A stretch of 64,000 nt of DNA from NCBI RefSeq assembly GCF_047345485.1, contig NZ_JBLFEN010000009.1, positions 57,470-121,469 of the forward strand, in the 5' to 3' direction. The stretch's first letter is position 1. Every line of letters begins with the position of its first letter. The notes under the pieces are model-generated. The model did not search any database and had not been told where the DNA came from. It saw nothing but the letters and a program-made list of their open reading frames with translations. Origin of the DNA: Jejuia sp047345485 (lineage in GTDB: Bacteria > Bacteroidota > Bacteroidia > Flavobacteriales > Flavobacteriaceae). The translations under genes and the position numbers were made by a program. Below, piece after piece: positions 51,204-62,400 of the stretch.

Positions 51204-52355
51204 ATGAAAAAAACTATCACCTTACTATGTCTTTTTATATTAGGTTTTAATTGTATTGAAGCTCAAGTAAAGTATGAGATGTTTCAGTCTTCAAAACTTG
51301 GAGAAGAGCGTCAAATAAAAATTCAATTACCAAGAGGTTATACTTCAAATGAAGAAAAGAGTTATCCTGTTTTTGTGATTCTAGATGGCGATTATTTGTT
51401 TGAAGTTGTAGCAGGAAATGTAGATTATTATTCCTATTGGGAAGATATGCCAGAAGCCATTATTGTTGGTATAAACCAAGTAGAAACAGAGTATGACGAT
51501 TGTTTATATTCTGAGCAAAACTCTTTGCCTGTAGAAACTGGGGCTAGTTTTTTTGAGTTTATAGGAATGGAGCTATTGCCTTACATTGAAACCAATTATA
51601 GAACCGTTAATTTTAAAGTAGCAGTAGGCCATGGTAATACGGCTAATTTTATTAATTATTATTTATTAAAATCTAAACCCTTATTTCAAAGTTATATTGT
51701 AGTTAGTCCAGAACTAGCACCTCAAATGTTAGAGTATATTCCTGAAAGTTTATCGAAAGTAGAATCTAAAATATTCTATTATTTAGCAAATTCTGGGTCA
51801 GATAAAAAGTCTCTTAAGCAAATGTCTGAAGCATTACATGCTGATATATCTGCTATTGAAAATAAAAATTTATCTTACAGTTTTAATAGTTTTGAGAATT
51901 CCACACATTACTCAGCACCTGCGCATGCCATTCCTAATGCACTTCAAAATATATTTAAAGTATTTCAGCCTATAAGTAAAAAAGAATATAAAGATGAGAT
52001 ATTAGAATTAGAAATTTCACCAGTACTATATTTAGAAGAAAAGTACCAGGCTATCCAAGATTTATTTGCTATTGATAAAACAATTTTAATTAACGACTTT
52101 AAAGCTATAGCTGCTGCTATTAATAAAAACGAATTATTTGAATATTATGAACCATTAGGCAAGCTTGCACGTAAACACTACCCGAAAACATTATTGGGAA
52201 ATTACTACTTAGCTCGTTTTTATGAAGAGACAGGGGAACCAAAAAAGGCAATGAAAACCTATCAGTCTGCATACACTTTAGATGAAATAGCAGGTATTAC
52301 AAAAGATATGGTTTTGGAATTAGCTGATGCTATAAAAGAAGATTTTGGATATTAG
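51204..52355 (+). CDS. Exported esterase-like alpha/beta protein lacking the usual serine, with a TPR-like tail
   Basis: 383 residues with a signal peptide (ending NCIEAQ). The first 260 residues follow the esterase (Fes/IroE-like) alpha/beta fold: IQLPRGYTSNEEKSYPVFVILDGDYLF, then the nucleophile-elbow position. There the sequence is VGHGNTANFI rather than G-x-S-x-G, so the usual serine is absent and catalysis in the normal way is unlikely. The C-terminal 80 residues (YYLARFYEETGEPKKAMKTY) look like a tetratricopeptide repeat. It may bind a ligand without cleaving it. Confidence 0.75.
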   Translation: MKKTITLLCLFILGFNCIEAQVKYEMFQSSKLGEERQIKIQLPRGYTSNEEKSYPVFVILDGDYLFEVVAGNVDYYSYWEDMPEAIIVGINQVETEYDDCLYSEQNSLPVETGASFFEFIGMELLPYIETNYRTVNFKVAVGHGNTANFINYYLLKSKPLFQSYIVVSPELAPQMLEYIPESLSKVESKIFYYLANSGSDKKSLKQMSEALHADISAIENKNLSYSFNSFENSTHYSAPAHAIPNALQNIFKVFQPISKKEYKDEILELEISPVLYLEEKYQAIQDLFAIDKTILINDFKAIAAAINKNELFEYYEPLGKLARKHYPKTLLGNYYLARFYEETGEPKKAMKTYQSAYTLDEIAGITKDMVLELADAIKEDFGY

Positions 52356-52409
52356 TTTAATTTTTAAAAATCAAATAAATCCCTCTTTTATAGAGAGGTT
52401 AAAATAGGA

Positions 52410-53768
52410 ATGGCAAAAGTAAAAACTACATTTTTTTGTCAAAATTGTGGCACACAGTATGCCAAATGGCAAGGGCAATGTAACGCTTGTAAAGAATGGA
52501 ATACTATAGCTGAAGAAGTTTTACAAAAACCTGAAAAGAGTGATTGGAAAACAGCTGCTAGTACAACAAAACGCGTTTCTAAACCCTTACAAATAAAAGA
52601 TATTGATGTTTCTGAAGAAGCGCGACTAGATACTTTAGATAATGAGTTTAACAGAGTATTAGGAGGGGGAATTGTTCCAGGGTCTTTGACACTTTTAGGA
52701 GGAGAACCTGGGATTGGTAAAAGCACCTTGCTACTTCAAATAGCACTTAAATTACCCTATAAAACACTTTATGTTTCGGGTGAGGAAAGTCAAAAACAAA
52801 TTAAAATGCGAGCAGAACGCATCAATCCTGAAAACAATAACTGCTACATTCTTACAGAAACCAAAACTCAGAATATATTTAAACAGATAGCCGCTTTAGA
52901 GCCAGATATTGTTATTGTAGATTCCATTCAAACACTACATAGTGATTATATAGAATCGTCTTCTGGCAGTATTTCTCAAATAAAAGAATGTACTACAGAG
53001 CTTATAAAATTTGCTAAAGAAACTGCAACGCCAGTTGTTTTAATAGGCCATATTACTAAAGATGGAAACATTGCTGGTCCAAAAATCCTGGAACATATGG
53101 TTGATACGGTACTGCAATTTGAAGGCGACCGTAACCACGTATTTAGAATATTAAGAGCACATAAAAACCGATTTGGATCTACAAATGAATTGGGGATTTA
53201 CGAAATGCAGGGTTCAGGGTTGCGCGAAGTTTCCAACCCGTCAGAAATCCTTATTTCTAAAAAGGACGAAGAGCTTTCAGGTAATGCCATTGCAGCAACT
53301 TTAGAAGGCATGCGACCGTTAATGATTGAAGTGCAGGCCTTGGTGAGTACAGCAGTTTATGGCACACCACAGCGCAGCGCCACAGGTTTTAATGCAAAAC
53401 GGTTAAATATGCTTTTGGCCGTTTTAGAAAAAAGAGCAGGTTTTAGACTAGGTGCTAAGGATGTGTTTTTAAATATAACGGGCGGCATAACTGTTGATGA
53501 TCCCGCTATAGATTTAGCTGTTGTAGCGGCTATTTTATCTTCAAATGAAGATGAAGCATTGCAAAACGACTTTTGTTTTGCTGCTGAGGTTGGACTTTCA
53601 GGTGAAATTAGACCTGTACAACGTGTTGAGCAACGTATCACAGAGGCAGAAAAATTAGGATTCTCCACAATTTTTGTATCTAAATACAATAAAATTTCAC
53701 TTAAAAATACAGCTATTAAAATTCAATTGATTTCTAAAATTGAGGATGTTGTAGATTATATTGTTTAG
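52410..53768 (+). CDS. radA: DNA repair protein RadA
   Basis: 452 residues. An N-terminal zinc finger (CQNCGTQYAKWQGQCNAC), the RecA-like ATPase core with P-loop GGEPGIGKSTLL, the RadA-specific KNRFG motif (HKNRFGSTNE) and a C-terminal Lon-like domain are in order. RadA helps branch migration during recombination. Normal length. It is followed closely by a secreted protein gene. Confidence 0.96.
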   Translation: MAKVKTTFFCQNCGTQYAKWQGQCNACKEWNTIAEEVLQKPEKSDWKTAASTTKRVSKPLQIKDIDVSEEARLDTLDNEFNRVLGGGIVPGSLTLLGGEPGIGKSTLLLQIALKLPYKTLYVSGEESQKQIKMRAERINPENNNCYILTETKTQNIFKQIAALEPDIVIVDSIQTLHSDYIESSSGSISQIKECTTELIKFAKETATPVVLIGHITKDGNIAGPKILEHMVDTVLQFEGDRNHVFRILRAHKNRFGSTNELGIYEMQGSGLREVSNPSEILISKKDEELSGNAIAATLEGMRPLMIEVQALVSTAVYGTPQRSATGFNAKRLNMLLAVLEKRAGFRLGAKDVFLNITGGITVDDPAIDLAVVAAILSSNEDEALQNDFCFAAEVGLSGEIRPVQRVEQRITEAEKLGFSTIFVSKYNKISLKNTAIKIQLISKIEDVVDYIV

Positions 53769-53772
53769 TAGA

Positions 53773-54447
53773 ATGAAGAAGCAACTATCCATTGTATTTC
53801 TTTGTCTTTTCGTATTAAATTACAGTAACGCTCTTTGCTCTAAAGGGCATTTTGAAGTATTTGAAAAATATGAAAAAGCAACTATTCATTTTTTAGATGG
53901 AACATCCATTAGGGGTTACGGTAAGTTAGTTGGATTTGCTGTAGTTTCAACTGAAAAGTATAAAATTAAATTCAAAGCTTCTAAAGATGGTAAAGTAGAT
54001 ATTTGGACGGATTTAATGGTAAAGGGTATTACATTTCATTATGATTTTGATGACGTTACATACTTATATGTTAAGCTAAGCAGAAGTAGATATCGGCGTT
54101 TGCTTCAAGTGTTAGAAGAGGGGGCCGTTAATCTTTACATAGAGATAGATACATATTTGGTTTCTTCAGGTGTAAATCCACGAACTGGATTTCCATTAGG
54201 TTCTTACAAGGAAGAAAAAACGTATTACTTTTTGGTTCGTAATTTAGATGGTAAATCTTTAATGCTCTCACCTGCAAACACGCTTTCCGAAACTGTAAGG
54301 GCAATATTTTCTAATTTTAAAAAAAAGGTCAAGAAGTTTTTTCACGATTGCGAGGGTATTAAGAACAAGTTAGATTCAGGAGATTTTAATAGAACTACAA
54401 TTCCTGAAATAGTTTATTATTATAATGATTTTTGTACAGAATTATAA
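53773..54447 (+). CDS. Exported protein of unknown function, 224 aa
   Basis: Start chosen at the ATG 53773, 4 bp after the radA stop, giving a clean signal peptide (KKQLSIVFLCLFVLNYSNALC). The mature protein is beta-rich at first (ATIHFLDGTSIRGYGKLVGF) and ends with a helical basic part. I do not recognise a family. It is probably transcribed with radA but unrelated in function. Confidence 0.65.
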   Translation: MKKQLSIVFLCLFVLNYSNALCSKGHFEVFEKYEKATIHFLDGTSIRGYGKLVGFAVVSTEKYKIKFKASKDGKVDIWTDLMVKGITFHYDFDDVTYLYVKLSRSRYRRLLQVLEEGAVNLYIEIDTYLVSSGVNPRTGFPLGSYKEEKTYYFLVRNLDGKSLMLSPANTLSETVRAIFSNFKKKVKKFFHDCEGIKNKLDSGDFNRTTIPEIVYYYNDFCTEL

Positions 54448-54745
54448 ATTACACAAATTTAACTTTTTTATAAAAACACCTTTTTGTCGATAAAAAATGC
54501 ATTTTGTCTAGTATTTTATTGTTTTTATCGGTTGTTTTATCTAAATTTGCAATTATTATAGGTATCATTCTATCTATAATCGAAATAATTGTATATGCTT
54601 CCCTCAAGACATTATTTCACAAACTATCCATTGTTGTATAAAACTATGCTATAAGCTTTTGCTTGTCAATTTAGTACAAAAATTGAACAATGTAAAAATT
54701 TAGGTGATACGATGAATTAATTCGATTTCCCCAAATCTATTAATT
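54448..54745 (+). promoter_or_regulatory. Long regulatory leader of the first giant adhesin-like gene
   Basis: 298 bp holding TTTTTGTCGA (54481-54490), a -7 element TAAATTTG (54542-54549) 61 bp later, and a leader segment CTTCCCTC...TCCATTGT (54598-54634). All three recur in the same order before the paralogue at 59435. Confidence 0.5.
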
Positions 54746-57700
54746 ATGAGGCTAAAACTACTGGTAACGTTTTTTATAACGTGCTGTTATTTTTTTTTAG
54801 GAAACGCTCAAACAAATGCCCCAAGTATTCAAACAGGGGTAACGTTTCAATGGAGTGATACTCAAACTGCTGCAAACCAATCTGCCACAATACAAAGCGT
54901 TACAGTAAACGGTATTGTTTATTTAAATTTTGGACTACCAACAGGGTATGAAATGACACAACTTGGACCAAATGGGCATAATTCCAATAACATTATAGAG
55001 AATAATAATAGTATAGAAAACACAAGTTCTAGTGGTACATGGGCATCTTCCGCATTGTTTGCTTTTCAAGATTTAAATTTAAATCACTATTTTACTTCTA
55101 GTAACAATGGAAGGAATATTTGTAATAATTACACTAGCGAGTCTACAACTACTGCCCAACGACAAACATTAACTTATGGTACTGGTATTTTGGCAACATC
55201 AAGTGGTGTGGTAGCAGTTACAGAGCGTAATGCCAATAATTGTATACATTTAGAACTTTTTGGAATACCCGAGGGTGGAGGTGCTGAACAATCTTTGGGA
55301 GAGACTTTTATAAATCCAACTTCCAATCAAATAGGATTTGGAGGCACTGGAGCAGGAGGACCTAATGGACTTGGAACACCCGGAGCATTAAATCCTCCTA
55401 ACCCAAACTCAGATTATTGGTTGAGCGATCGCGTTGTTGAAAATAGAGGTACCATAGGTATAGCTCTATTTTTTCTTGATGACATTGCACCAAATGGATC
55501 TGTTATTACTAAAGCCCAAATAACAGCCTCTACAAATGATCATGCTGATGGTAAGCTATTTATATTCACTTTAGATGACGAAGATGAAGATGGGTATAGT
55601 GATGTAGACGACTTAGATGATGATAACGATGGTATAAAAGATATAGATGAATCTAACGGCGTTGATCCTTCTGGCGATCATGATTTGGATGGTATTCCAA
55701 ATAGTAAAGATTCTGATTTTTGTAGCCTTGGTACTTTAGGGTATTGTGAAAATATGGATGCAGATGGCGATGGTATTCCAAATTATTTAGATTTAGATAG
55801 TGATAATGATGGCATACCAGACGTAAAAGAATCTGGCGGAACCGATTTAGATAATGATGGTTTAGCAGATGGTGCAATAGGCATAACTCCAACTACCAAT
55901 GGCATACCAGGCTCTTCGGGTACAGGCACAATTCCTGTAAATACAGATGGAACGGGAGATAAAGATTTTTTAGATATTGATGCTGATGATGATGGTATCC
56001 CAGATAACATCGAAGCTCAAACAACTAATGGTTACAATGCGCCATCAATGTCAGTAGATCCGTTAACAGGATTTTACACTAACTACGGAAATGGTTTTAC
56101 TGTTGTAGATACTGATGGAGACAACATACCAGATTACTTAGATTTAGACAGTGATAACGATGGTACACCAGATATAGAAGAAAACGGAATGGTTAATACT
56201 GTATCAGGAGTTGATACTGATAATGATGGTTTGTATGATGTTTTTGAGGGTATCAATATTAATGATGGTTATGATGTTAATGATGAAATTAATAACCCCT
56301 CAGATTTATCAGTCTTGCCAGATACTGATACAGATTTAAACTTTGGAGGTGATTTAGATTATAGAGATTTATTTAATATTAACCCCCCTGGAGACGCTAC
56401 AATAGATTTTGATGGTGTAGATGATTACGTGTTAGGTAAAGAATTAATGTCTAATTTTAATGAAAGTAATGCAAATGGTGTTACTTTAATGGGTTGGGTT
56501 AAAAACGATTTAAATGATAGTGATACATCTACTGTATTTTTATTTGGAGAAGATAATGCTGTAGAGGTAAAAGCAACAGGTTCTAAACTACAATTTTCTG
56601 GCCGATTTAAAACTTCTGTAGGAGGTTCTCAAACATCAAATTTTTCAAGATCAAACGGACTTAAACAAGGCATTTGGAGACACATAGCAGTAACTGTTGA
56701 TTTTATTAATGATGATGCTAGTATATTTATAGATGGCAAATGGGTACATACACGAAACTTAGCGTATCCTGGAGGTCATGATATTGTTGGTTTTTATAGT
56801 GAAGTAACACCACAATCAGAAAAATTTATGTTAGGTAGAGAAAACCAGAGTAGTTCTGCCTATTATAACGGTAGTATAGACGAAGTTCGTGTTTTTAATA
56901 AGGTTTTAACCGAAACTGAAATTAAAGAAATGGTGTTTCAAGAAATTGAAAATAATAGCGGACAATTAAATGGTGTCGTTATACCAGATCAAATTTCTTC
57001 ATTAAATTGGAGTAATTTAAAATTATACTATCCTATTACAGATATCCTAAATTCTACATTACCAGATGCATCTGGTAATAATAATTCTGCTACACTACAC
57101 CATATTAGTTCAATACAGTTACAAACTGCTCCAATGCCATTTAAAACAAAACAAGATGGTAATTGGCACGATAAGAGTACTTGGTTGCATGGTGACGTAT
57201 GGGCTTTACCAGGAGATGAAGTATCTCAAAATATCTCAAACTCTGATGAGCATTACACATGGGGTATTTATCATCTACGAAATAGCGTAACCTTATCAAC
57301 GTCGTTAAGTCAACCCAATAAACCCGGAGTTTTACAAGGTATACATGCATTGGCTGTTATTGTAGATGAAAAAGATTGGTTTGATAATGATGATGTTGTA
57401 TTTACTGTAGGTAATGAAACTATTGATTTACAATTAAATGTTTCTAAATATCTAAACCTAAGTGGTACTATAGATTTGTTAGGAGACTCACAATTAGTAC
57501 AAACATCTACCAGTAATTTAGTAACTTCATCTCAAGGAAAGATATTAAGAAGACAAGAAGGTACCTCTAATCCTTATTGGTATAACTATTGGTCTTCTCC
57601 AATAGGTACACTTCGTGCTACAAGTTACAGAGATAATAATTCGTCTAGTAATAATACAAATAATTCAACTTACAACTTGCAAATGCTCAAAGACGAGTCT

Positions 57701-59107
57701 GGTACAAACATAAGTTTCACTACAGATTATACAGCAAATGGCAGAATTAGTACTTTTTGGTTATATACTTATATTAACGGTTTATCATACTATGATTGGG
57801 AACAAATTAGCAAGAGTACCGCCATAAACCCAGGCATAGGTTACACCCAAAAAGGTACAGGCTCTCCATTGCTAGAGCAGCAGTATATTTTTGAGGGCAA
57901 GCCAAACAACGGTACAATATTAGTTAATGTAGAAGACAGAGGCGGTGCGGGATCAATAGCAGGCACAAGTAAAACAGAGTTTTTGCTAGGAAACCCCTAT
58001 CCATCAGCTTTAGATATCTATAAATTTATTGACGATAATGTTGGTGTTATTGATGGTACTTTACAACTCTGGCAACAATGGAGTGGAAGCTCTCATAATT
58101 TAAATGCTTACAATGGTGGTTACGCTCAGATTAATAAAACAGGAGTGGTAAGAGCATCACAATTTATAGGATTAGAAGGCGCTACAACAGGTGGTTTGGA
58201 AGGTACAAAAGTGCCAACAAGATACTTGCCCATAGGCCAAGGCTTTATCACTGAGATAATAGCTGATGGAAATGTAGAGTTTAATAATGGGCAGCGAATT
58301 TTTATAAAAGAATCTGATACAAATGGTAACTTCAATAATGGCTCTGTATTTTTGAAAGGCGGTAGTAAGAAAGAAACATCTAGCGAATCAAAGACAGGCA
58401 AATCAAATACGGATAGCATGCAGAGGATACGTTTAGAGTTCAGTTCAGTAACAGGCCCTGATACAAAGAGAGAATTACTCTTAGGTTTTAGCCCTCAAAC
58501 AACTGATGGATACGATTATGGATATGATGCAGAAACTCATGATATTAGTAATAATGATTTAAGCCTAAACTTAGAAGGTAAGAATATGAATATACAGGCC
58601 TATAGCCCAATAACAGCAGATAAGGTTGTGCCATTAAATTTTAGATCATCAGGAAATCATGGTTTTGAGATTAGGGTTTCAGAAATGGAAAATATTAAAG
58701 AAGATCAAGAAATTTATTTAAGGGATAATTTAACGGATGATTATTTTGATTTAACTACCAATCAAGCGTATAGCTTTTCATCTGCTCACGGCATGTTTAA
58801 CGATAGGTTGGAGATTGTGTTTAAAAGTAAATCACAAGTATTAAGTACAGAGGAAAACATAGCGACTGAAAATCACATGTATTATCAAAACGAAACCAAT
58901 ACATTTTATGCTAAAAAGCTAAATAGTACCTTAAGCAAATTGTTTTTAGTAAATATGAGAGGACAAGTTGTTTTAAAGTTAAATGATGTTCCTGTAGAAC
59001 ATTTAGAAAACGGTATCCAATTCAAAAATATATCATCTGGCACTTATATTATTTCTATTAGAACAAAATTTAATGAAGTTTTAATTAAAAAAATCATCGT
59101 CAAATAA
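54746..59107 (+). CDS. Giant secreted TSP3/LamG protein with type IX secretion tail
   Basis: 1453 residues. Signal peptide (ending LGNAQ); a unique N-terminal region (25-270); thrombospondin type 3 calcium-binding repeats (about 275-548, such as DEDEDGYSDVDDLDDDNDG); a LamG/concanavalin-like lectin domain (about 550-728, starting DFDGVDDYV); a region with WLHGDVWALPG and LRRQEGTSNPYWYNYWSSPIG; and a C-terminal type IX sorting domain (LFLVNMRGQVVLKL...ISSGTYIISIRT...IIVK). It should be exported by Sec, crossed over the outer membrane by the type IX system, and displayed or released as an adhesin- or matrix-type protein. Its closest relative is the next gene. Confidence 0.88.
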   Translation: MRLKLLVTFFITCCYFFLGNAQTNAPSIQTGVTFQWSDTQTAANQSATIQSVTVNGIVYLNFGLPTGYEMTQLGPNGHNSNNIIENNNSIENTSSSGTWASSALFAFQDLNLNHYFTSSNNGRNICNNYTSESTTTAQRQTLTYGTGILATSSGVVAVTERNANNCIHLELFGIPEGGGAEQSLGETFINPTSNQIGFGGTGAGGPNGLGTPGALNPPNPNSDYWLSDRVVENRGTIGIALFFLDDIAPNGSVITKAQITASTNDHADGKLFIFTLDDEDEDGYSDVDDLDDDNDGIKDIDESNGVDPSGDHDLDGIPNSKDSDFCSLGTLGYCENMDADGDGIPNYLDLDSDNDGIPDVKESGGTDLDNDGLADGAIGITPTTNGIPGSSGTGTIPVNTDGTGDKDFLDIDADDDGIPDNIEAQTTNGYNAPSMSVDPLTGFYTNYGNGFTVVDTDGDNIPDYLDLDSDNDGTPDIEENGMVNTVSGVDTDNDGLYDVFEGININDGYDVNDEINNPSDLSVLPDTDTDLNFGGDLDYRDLFNINPPGDATIDFDGVDDYVLGKELMSNFNESNANGVTLMGWVKNDLNDSDTSTVFLFGEDNAVEVKATGSKLQFSGRFKTSVGGSQTSNFSRSNGLKQGIWRHIAVTVDFINDDASIFIDGKWVHTRNLAYPGGHDIVGFYSEVTPQSEKFMLGRENQSSSAYYNGSIDEVRVFNKVLTETEIKEMVFQEIENNSGQLNGVVIPDQISSLNWSNLKLYYPITDILNSTLPDASGNNNSATLHHISSIQLQTAPMPFKTKQDGNWHDKSTWLHGDVWALPGDEVSQNISNSDEHYTWGIYHLRNSVTLSTSLSQPNKPGVLQGIHALAVIVDEKDWFDNDDVVFTVGNETIDLQLNVSKYLNLSGTIDLLGDSQLVQTSTSNLVTSSQGKILRRQEGTSNPYWYNYWSSPIGTLRATSYRDNNSSSNNTNNSTYNLQMLKDESGTNISFTTDYTANGRISTFWLYTYINGLSYYDWEQISKSTAINPGIGYTQKGTGSPLLEQQYIFEGKPNNGTILVNVEDRGGAGSIAGTSKTEFLLGNPYPSALDIYKFIDDNVGVIDGTLQLWQQWSGSSHNLNAYNGGYAQINKTGVVRASQFIGLEGATTGGLEGTKVPTRYLPIGQGFITEIIADGNVEFNNGQRIFIKESDTNGNFNNGSVFLKGGSKKETSSESKTGKSNTDSMQRIRLEFSSVTGPDTKRELLLGFSPQTTDGYDYGYDAETHDISNNDLSLNLEGKNMNIQAYSPITADKVVPLNFRSSGNHGFEIRVSEMENIKEDQEIYLRDNLTDDYFDLTTNQAYSFSSAHGMFNDRLEIVFKSKSQVLSTEENIATENHMYYQNETNTFYAKKLNSTLSKLFLVNMRGQVVLKLNDVPVEHLENGIQFKNISSGTYIISIRTKFNEVLIKKIIVK

Positions 59108-59434
59108 ATTTAACCCATAAAAACACCAATCTAGTAATTATTTTATTTAAGCTATAAGTGTTGGATATATATTATTTGTGAATTTGTTAATCAATTAGTG
59201 ATAACTTTTAAGAGTATATTTATGTTTTTGTCGAAATAAATGGCGTTTACCCGATATTTTTTTGTTTTAAATGATTGATTATCATAATTTTGTATTAAAT
59301 CAAAATGAAACAACTAAAAACTCTTCCCTCTAGATTTTGTTTCATAAGTTTTATCCATTGTAATTATTATATGTGTATTAGATTTATTATGTAAATTTTA
59401 TTACAACTTAATTTGTTGTTTAAATTAACTAATT
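59108..59434 (+). promoter_or_regulatory. Long regulatory leader of the second giant adhesin-like gene
   Basis: 327 bp without a gene. TTTTTGTCGA at 59225-59234, -7 element TAATTTTG at 59285-59292 (60 bp later), and the leader segment CTTCCCTC...TCCATTGT at 59323-59361, matching the first leader in content, order and spacing. Confidence 0.5.
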
Positions 59435-62400
59435 ATGAAAATAACATTACATTACAGTTTACTAATTTTATTACTGCTTTTAACTACCAATACTATAGTT
59501 GCGCAAGATACAGATGGTGATGGTGTAGCAAACACAATAGATCTTGACAGTGATAACGATGGTATTTTAGATATAGTAGAATGCCCTGAGAAAATATTAT
59601 TTGAGTTTGATTTAAGTACCTTTATAAGCTCATCATTAACAGAACGAACGAGTTGCGCTGGAGGCGATTTTGGTGGTATTTGGTTTGATACTGCTCCTGT
59701 ATATTCTATAGGTGCTCCAAATCATAATTGTTTCGATCCCTCACCTACCACAGCAACTATTACAGATCATACAACTGGCTCTTCTACAAGCGGTACTATT
59801 TTAGGTATTCAAGCAGGCCCTGGAAATGATTTTTTATCTGTAATTAACTTTAATCAATCAGTTATACCAAACACAGAATATCAATTTAGTATGGCTTATA
59901 TGATTTGGGCTAGAAGCGATTTTCCTACTGTCGATTTTAGAGGTGCAATACAAGTTTATATTAATGGCACTTTAAATCAAACTTACACTGGAGGTGCTGG
60001 TCTTGATTTTGGGATTTGGGAAAATTCTACCATCGATATAAATTCAGGTGCTTCAACAACAATAGATATAGATATAAGAATTAAAAGAGGGTTAACTACT
60101 TCTGGAAATGATTATTTATTAGATGATATATTTCTTAAAATAAAACCTGGTCAATTATGTGATACCGATATGGATGGTACTCCAGATTATTTAGATTTAG
60201 ATAGTGACAACGATGGCTGTAATGATGTTGCAGAATCTGGTGGAATAGATACTAATAATGATGGTGTTTTAGATGGTACAGGTTTTGATACTAATGGACG
60301 TGTAACAGGAGGTTCTGGAGGCTATAATGGCGTTACAGGGTATGAGGTTGTTGCTACTCAAATGTCATTTATAAGTGCTCCTTTAGCTAGTTATACTTTA
60401 TATTCAGCAACTAGTCGTGCAATTTCTGGAAATTTTCGTATCAAGGAAACCACAAAATTTAATGCTGGAGTGCCAGATTACAGTGGAGTATTTGATTCTG
60501 CTTTAGGGTTTAATTATCAATGGTATTTGGGAGATCCAAATGCAGGAGGTTTGCCTCTATCAGATTCTTCACCAAATTATTCTGGAACTACAACTAGAAG
60601 GCTATTATTTAACGATATACCAACTTCTTTTGATGGCAACGAATATTATCTTGTAGTAAATAATACTAGATATATTTGTTTTTCAGAAACTTACAGTACA
60701 ATTATAACAGTTATAGATTCTTGTGATTCTGTGGCTTCTGGCAACCCAGATTATGATAATGATGGTGTAAGCGATATATGTGATTTAGATGATGATAACG
60801 ATGGTATTATTGATACTTTTGAGTGTTCTGCAACAATTAGTTTTGATGCTCCATCACTACTTACTGCTTCAGATTTAGATAATGTTCAGATAGGCGAAAA
60901 AGTATTGTATAGTAATGCATTGTTTTTTCAAGGACAGTATTATGATTTTGTACTCACAGTTTTAAATAAAGTTGGTAGTTTTGATGTGCAATGTAATGGT
61001 AATATAAACATGTCTAACACACAACCCACAAGCGATAGCCATGTAACTTATTCTCTAGATTTGGTAGTATCAGGTACTGCTACTCCTTCTAACCCAACTG
61101 GCGAATCTGCGGTACTTTACGATTTAATATTACAACTAAGAGATAATGATAGCATAATTAATAGGGATTTTACAGAGATTAATGGTTTTAATCCCTCAAC
61201 GGCTACAGGTACTGTAACACCATACCTTTCTGCAACAACTGAGTTGGAACAGGGAGGGTTTGTAAATGGTCCAGACCCAGTGGGATATTCATTGTACCGT
61301 GTAGATCCAACACTAAGAGGTGATATTAATAACTGGAGAGATGAGGAAGGCTCATCTGAAGATGATATGGAGCATTGGGTATACTTGGAATTTGATATTT
61401 TTTCACATATAGATTTGATATTTGGTACTACGGGGTCTTACCCCTCAACAGATTCACGGTTAACACAATTTGGTGTAGAGTCTGTTTGTGATAGTGATGA
61501 TGATGGTATTTTGAATACTTTTGATATTGATAGTGACAATGATGGTATACCAGATAATGTAGAAGCTCAAACTACTTTAGGTTATCAACCCCCATCAGGA
61601 ACTATAGATCCTGTAACTGGTATATATACTAACTATAGCATCGGAATAATACCAGTTGATACCGATGGCGATGGTTTAATAGATATGTATGATAGCGATA
61701 CTGATAACGACGGTACACCAGATATTGAGGAAAACGGTATGGCAAACGCTATAATCAATTCAGATACTGATAATGATGGTTTAGATGATGTTTTTGAAAC
61801 AACAAACATAAACGATACAAACTTAGATGTAAATGAAGATATAGAAAATCCTTCAGATTTATCAATTCTACCAGATGTAGATTTCGATTTAACTTTAGGA
61901 GGTGATTTAGATTATAGAGATTTATTTGATATAAATCCACCAACTTATGCACTTATTGATTTTGATGGTATTGATGATTATTTATCAACAGATACATTTA
62001 TAGCTGGGTTAAGTAGCGTTACTATCATGGCATGGGTAAAAACAGACAGTGGTAATAGTACAGACATGGTTATAGCTGGAGAAAATTCTAGTTGTAAATT
62101 ATGGTTACAAAATGGTAGACGTCCTTCTATAACTATGAATACAGTAGGCAGTGGTGCCAGTACGGTTACACTTACTAGCTCTTCTATAAATTATGACGAG
62201 TGGCACCATATTACTGCATCTTATTCTGGTATTACAGGCGATGTAGCGTTGTATATTGACGGTAGACTTGTTCGTTCAAGTAACGTAGGAGAGGCAGGGG
62301 CAGTTATAAAAACTTCTCAAGAATCTAATGGAAACTTTGAGGTTGGAAGATTATCAACTAAAGAAGTTGCAAATCATTTATACTTTAAAGGCGATATAGA

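Noticed and set aside
55570..56390. Tandem DNA repeat or CRISPR-like array (GATGATGATAACGATGGT-type units)
   Set aside because: The units are in frame and encode thrombospondin type 3 calcium-binding repeats of irregular spacing; no constant repeat or spacer structure.
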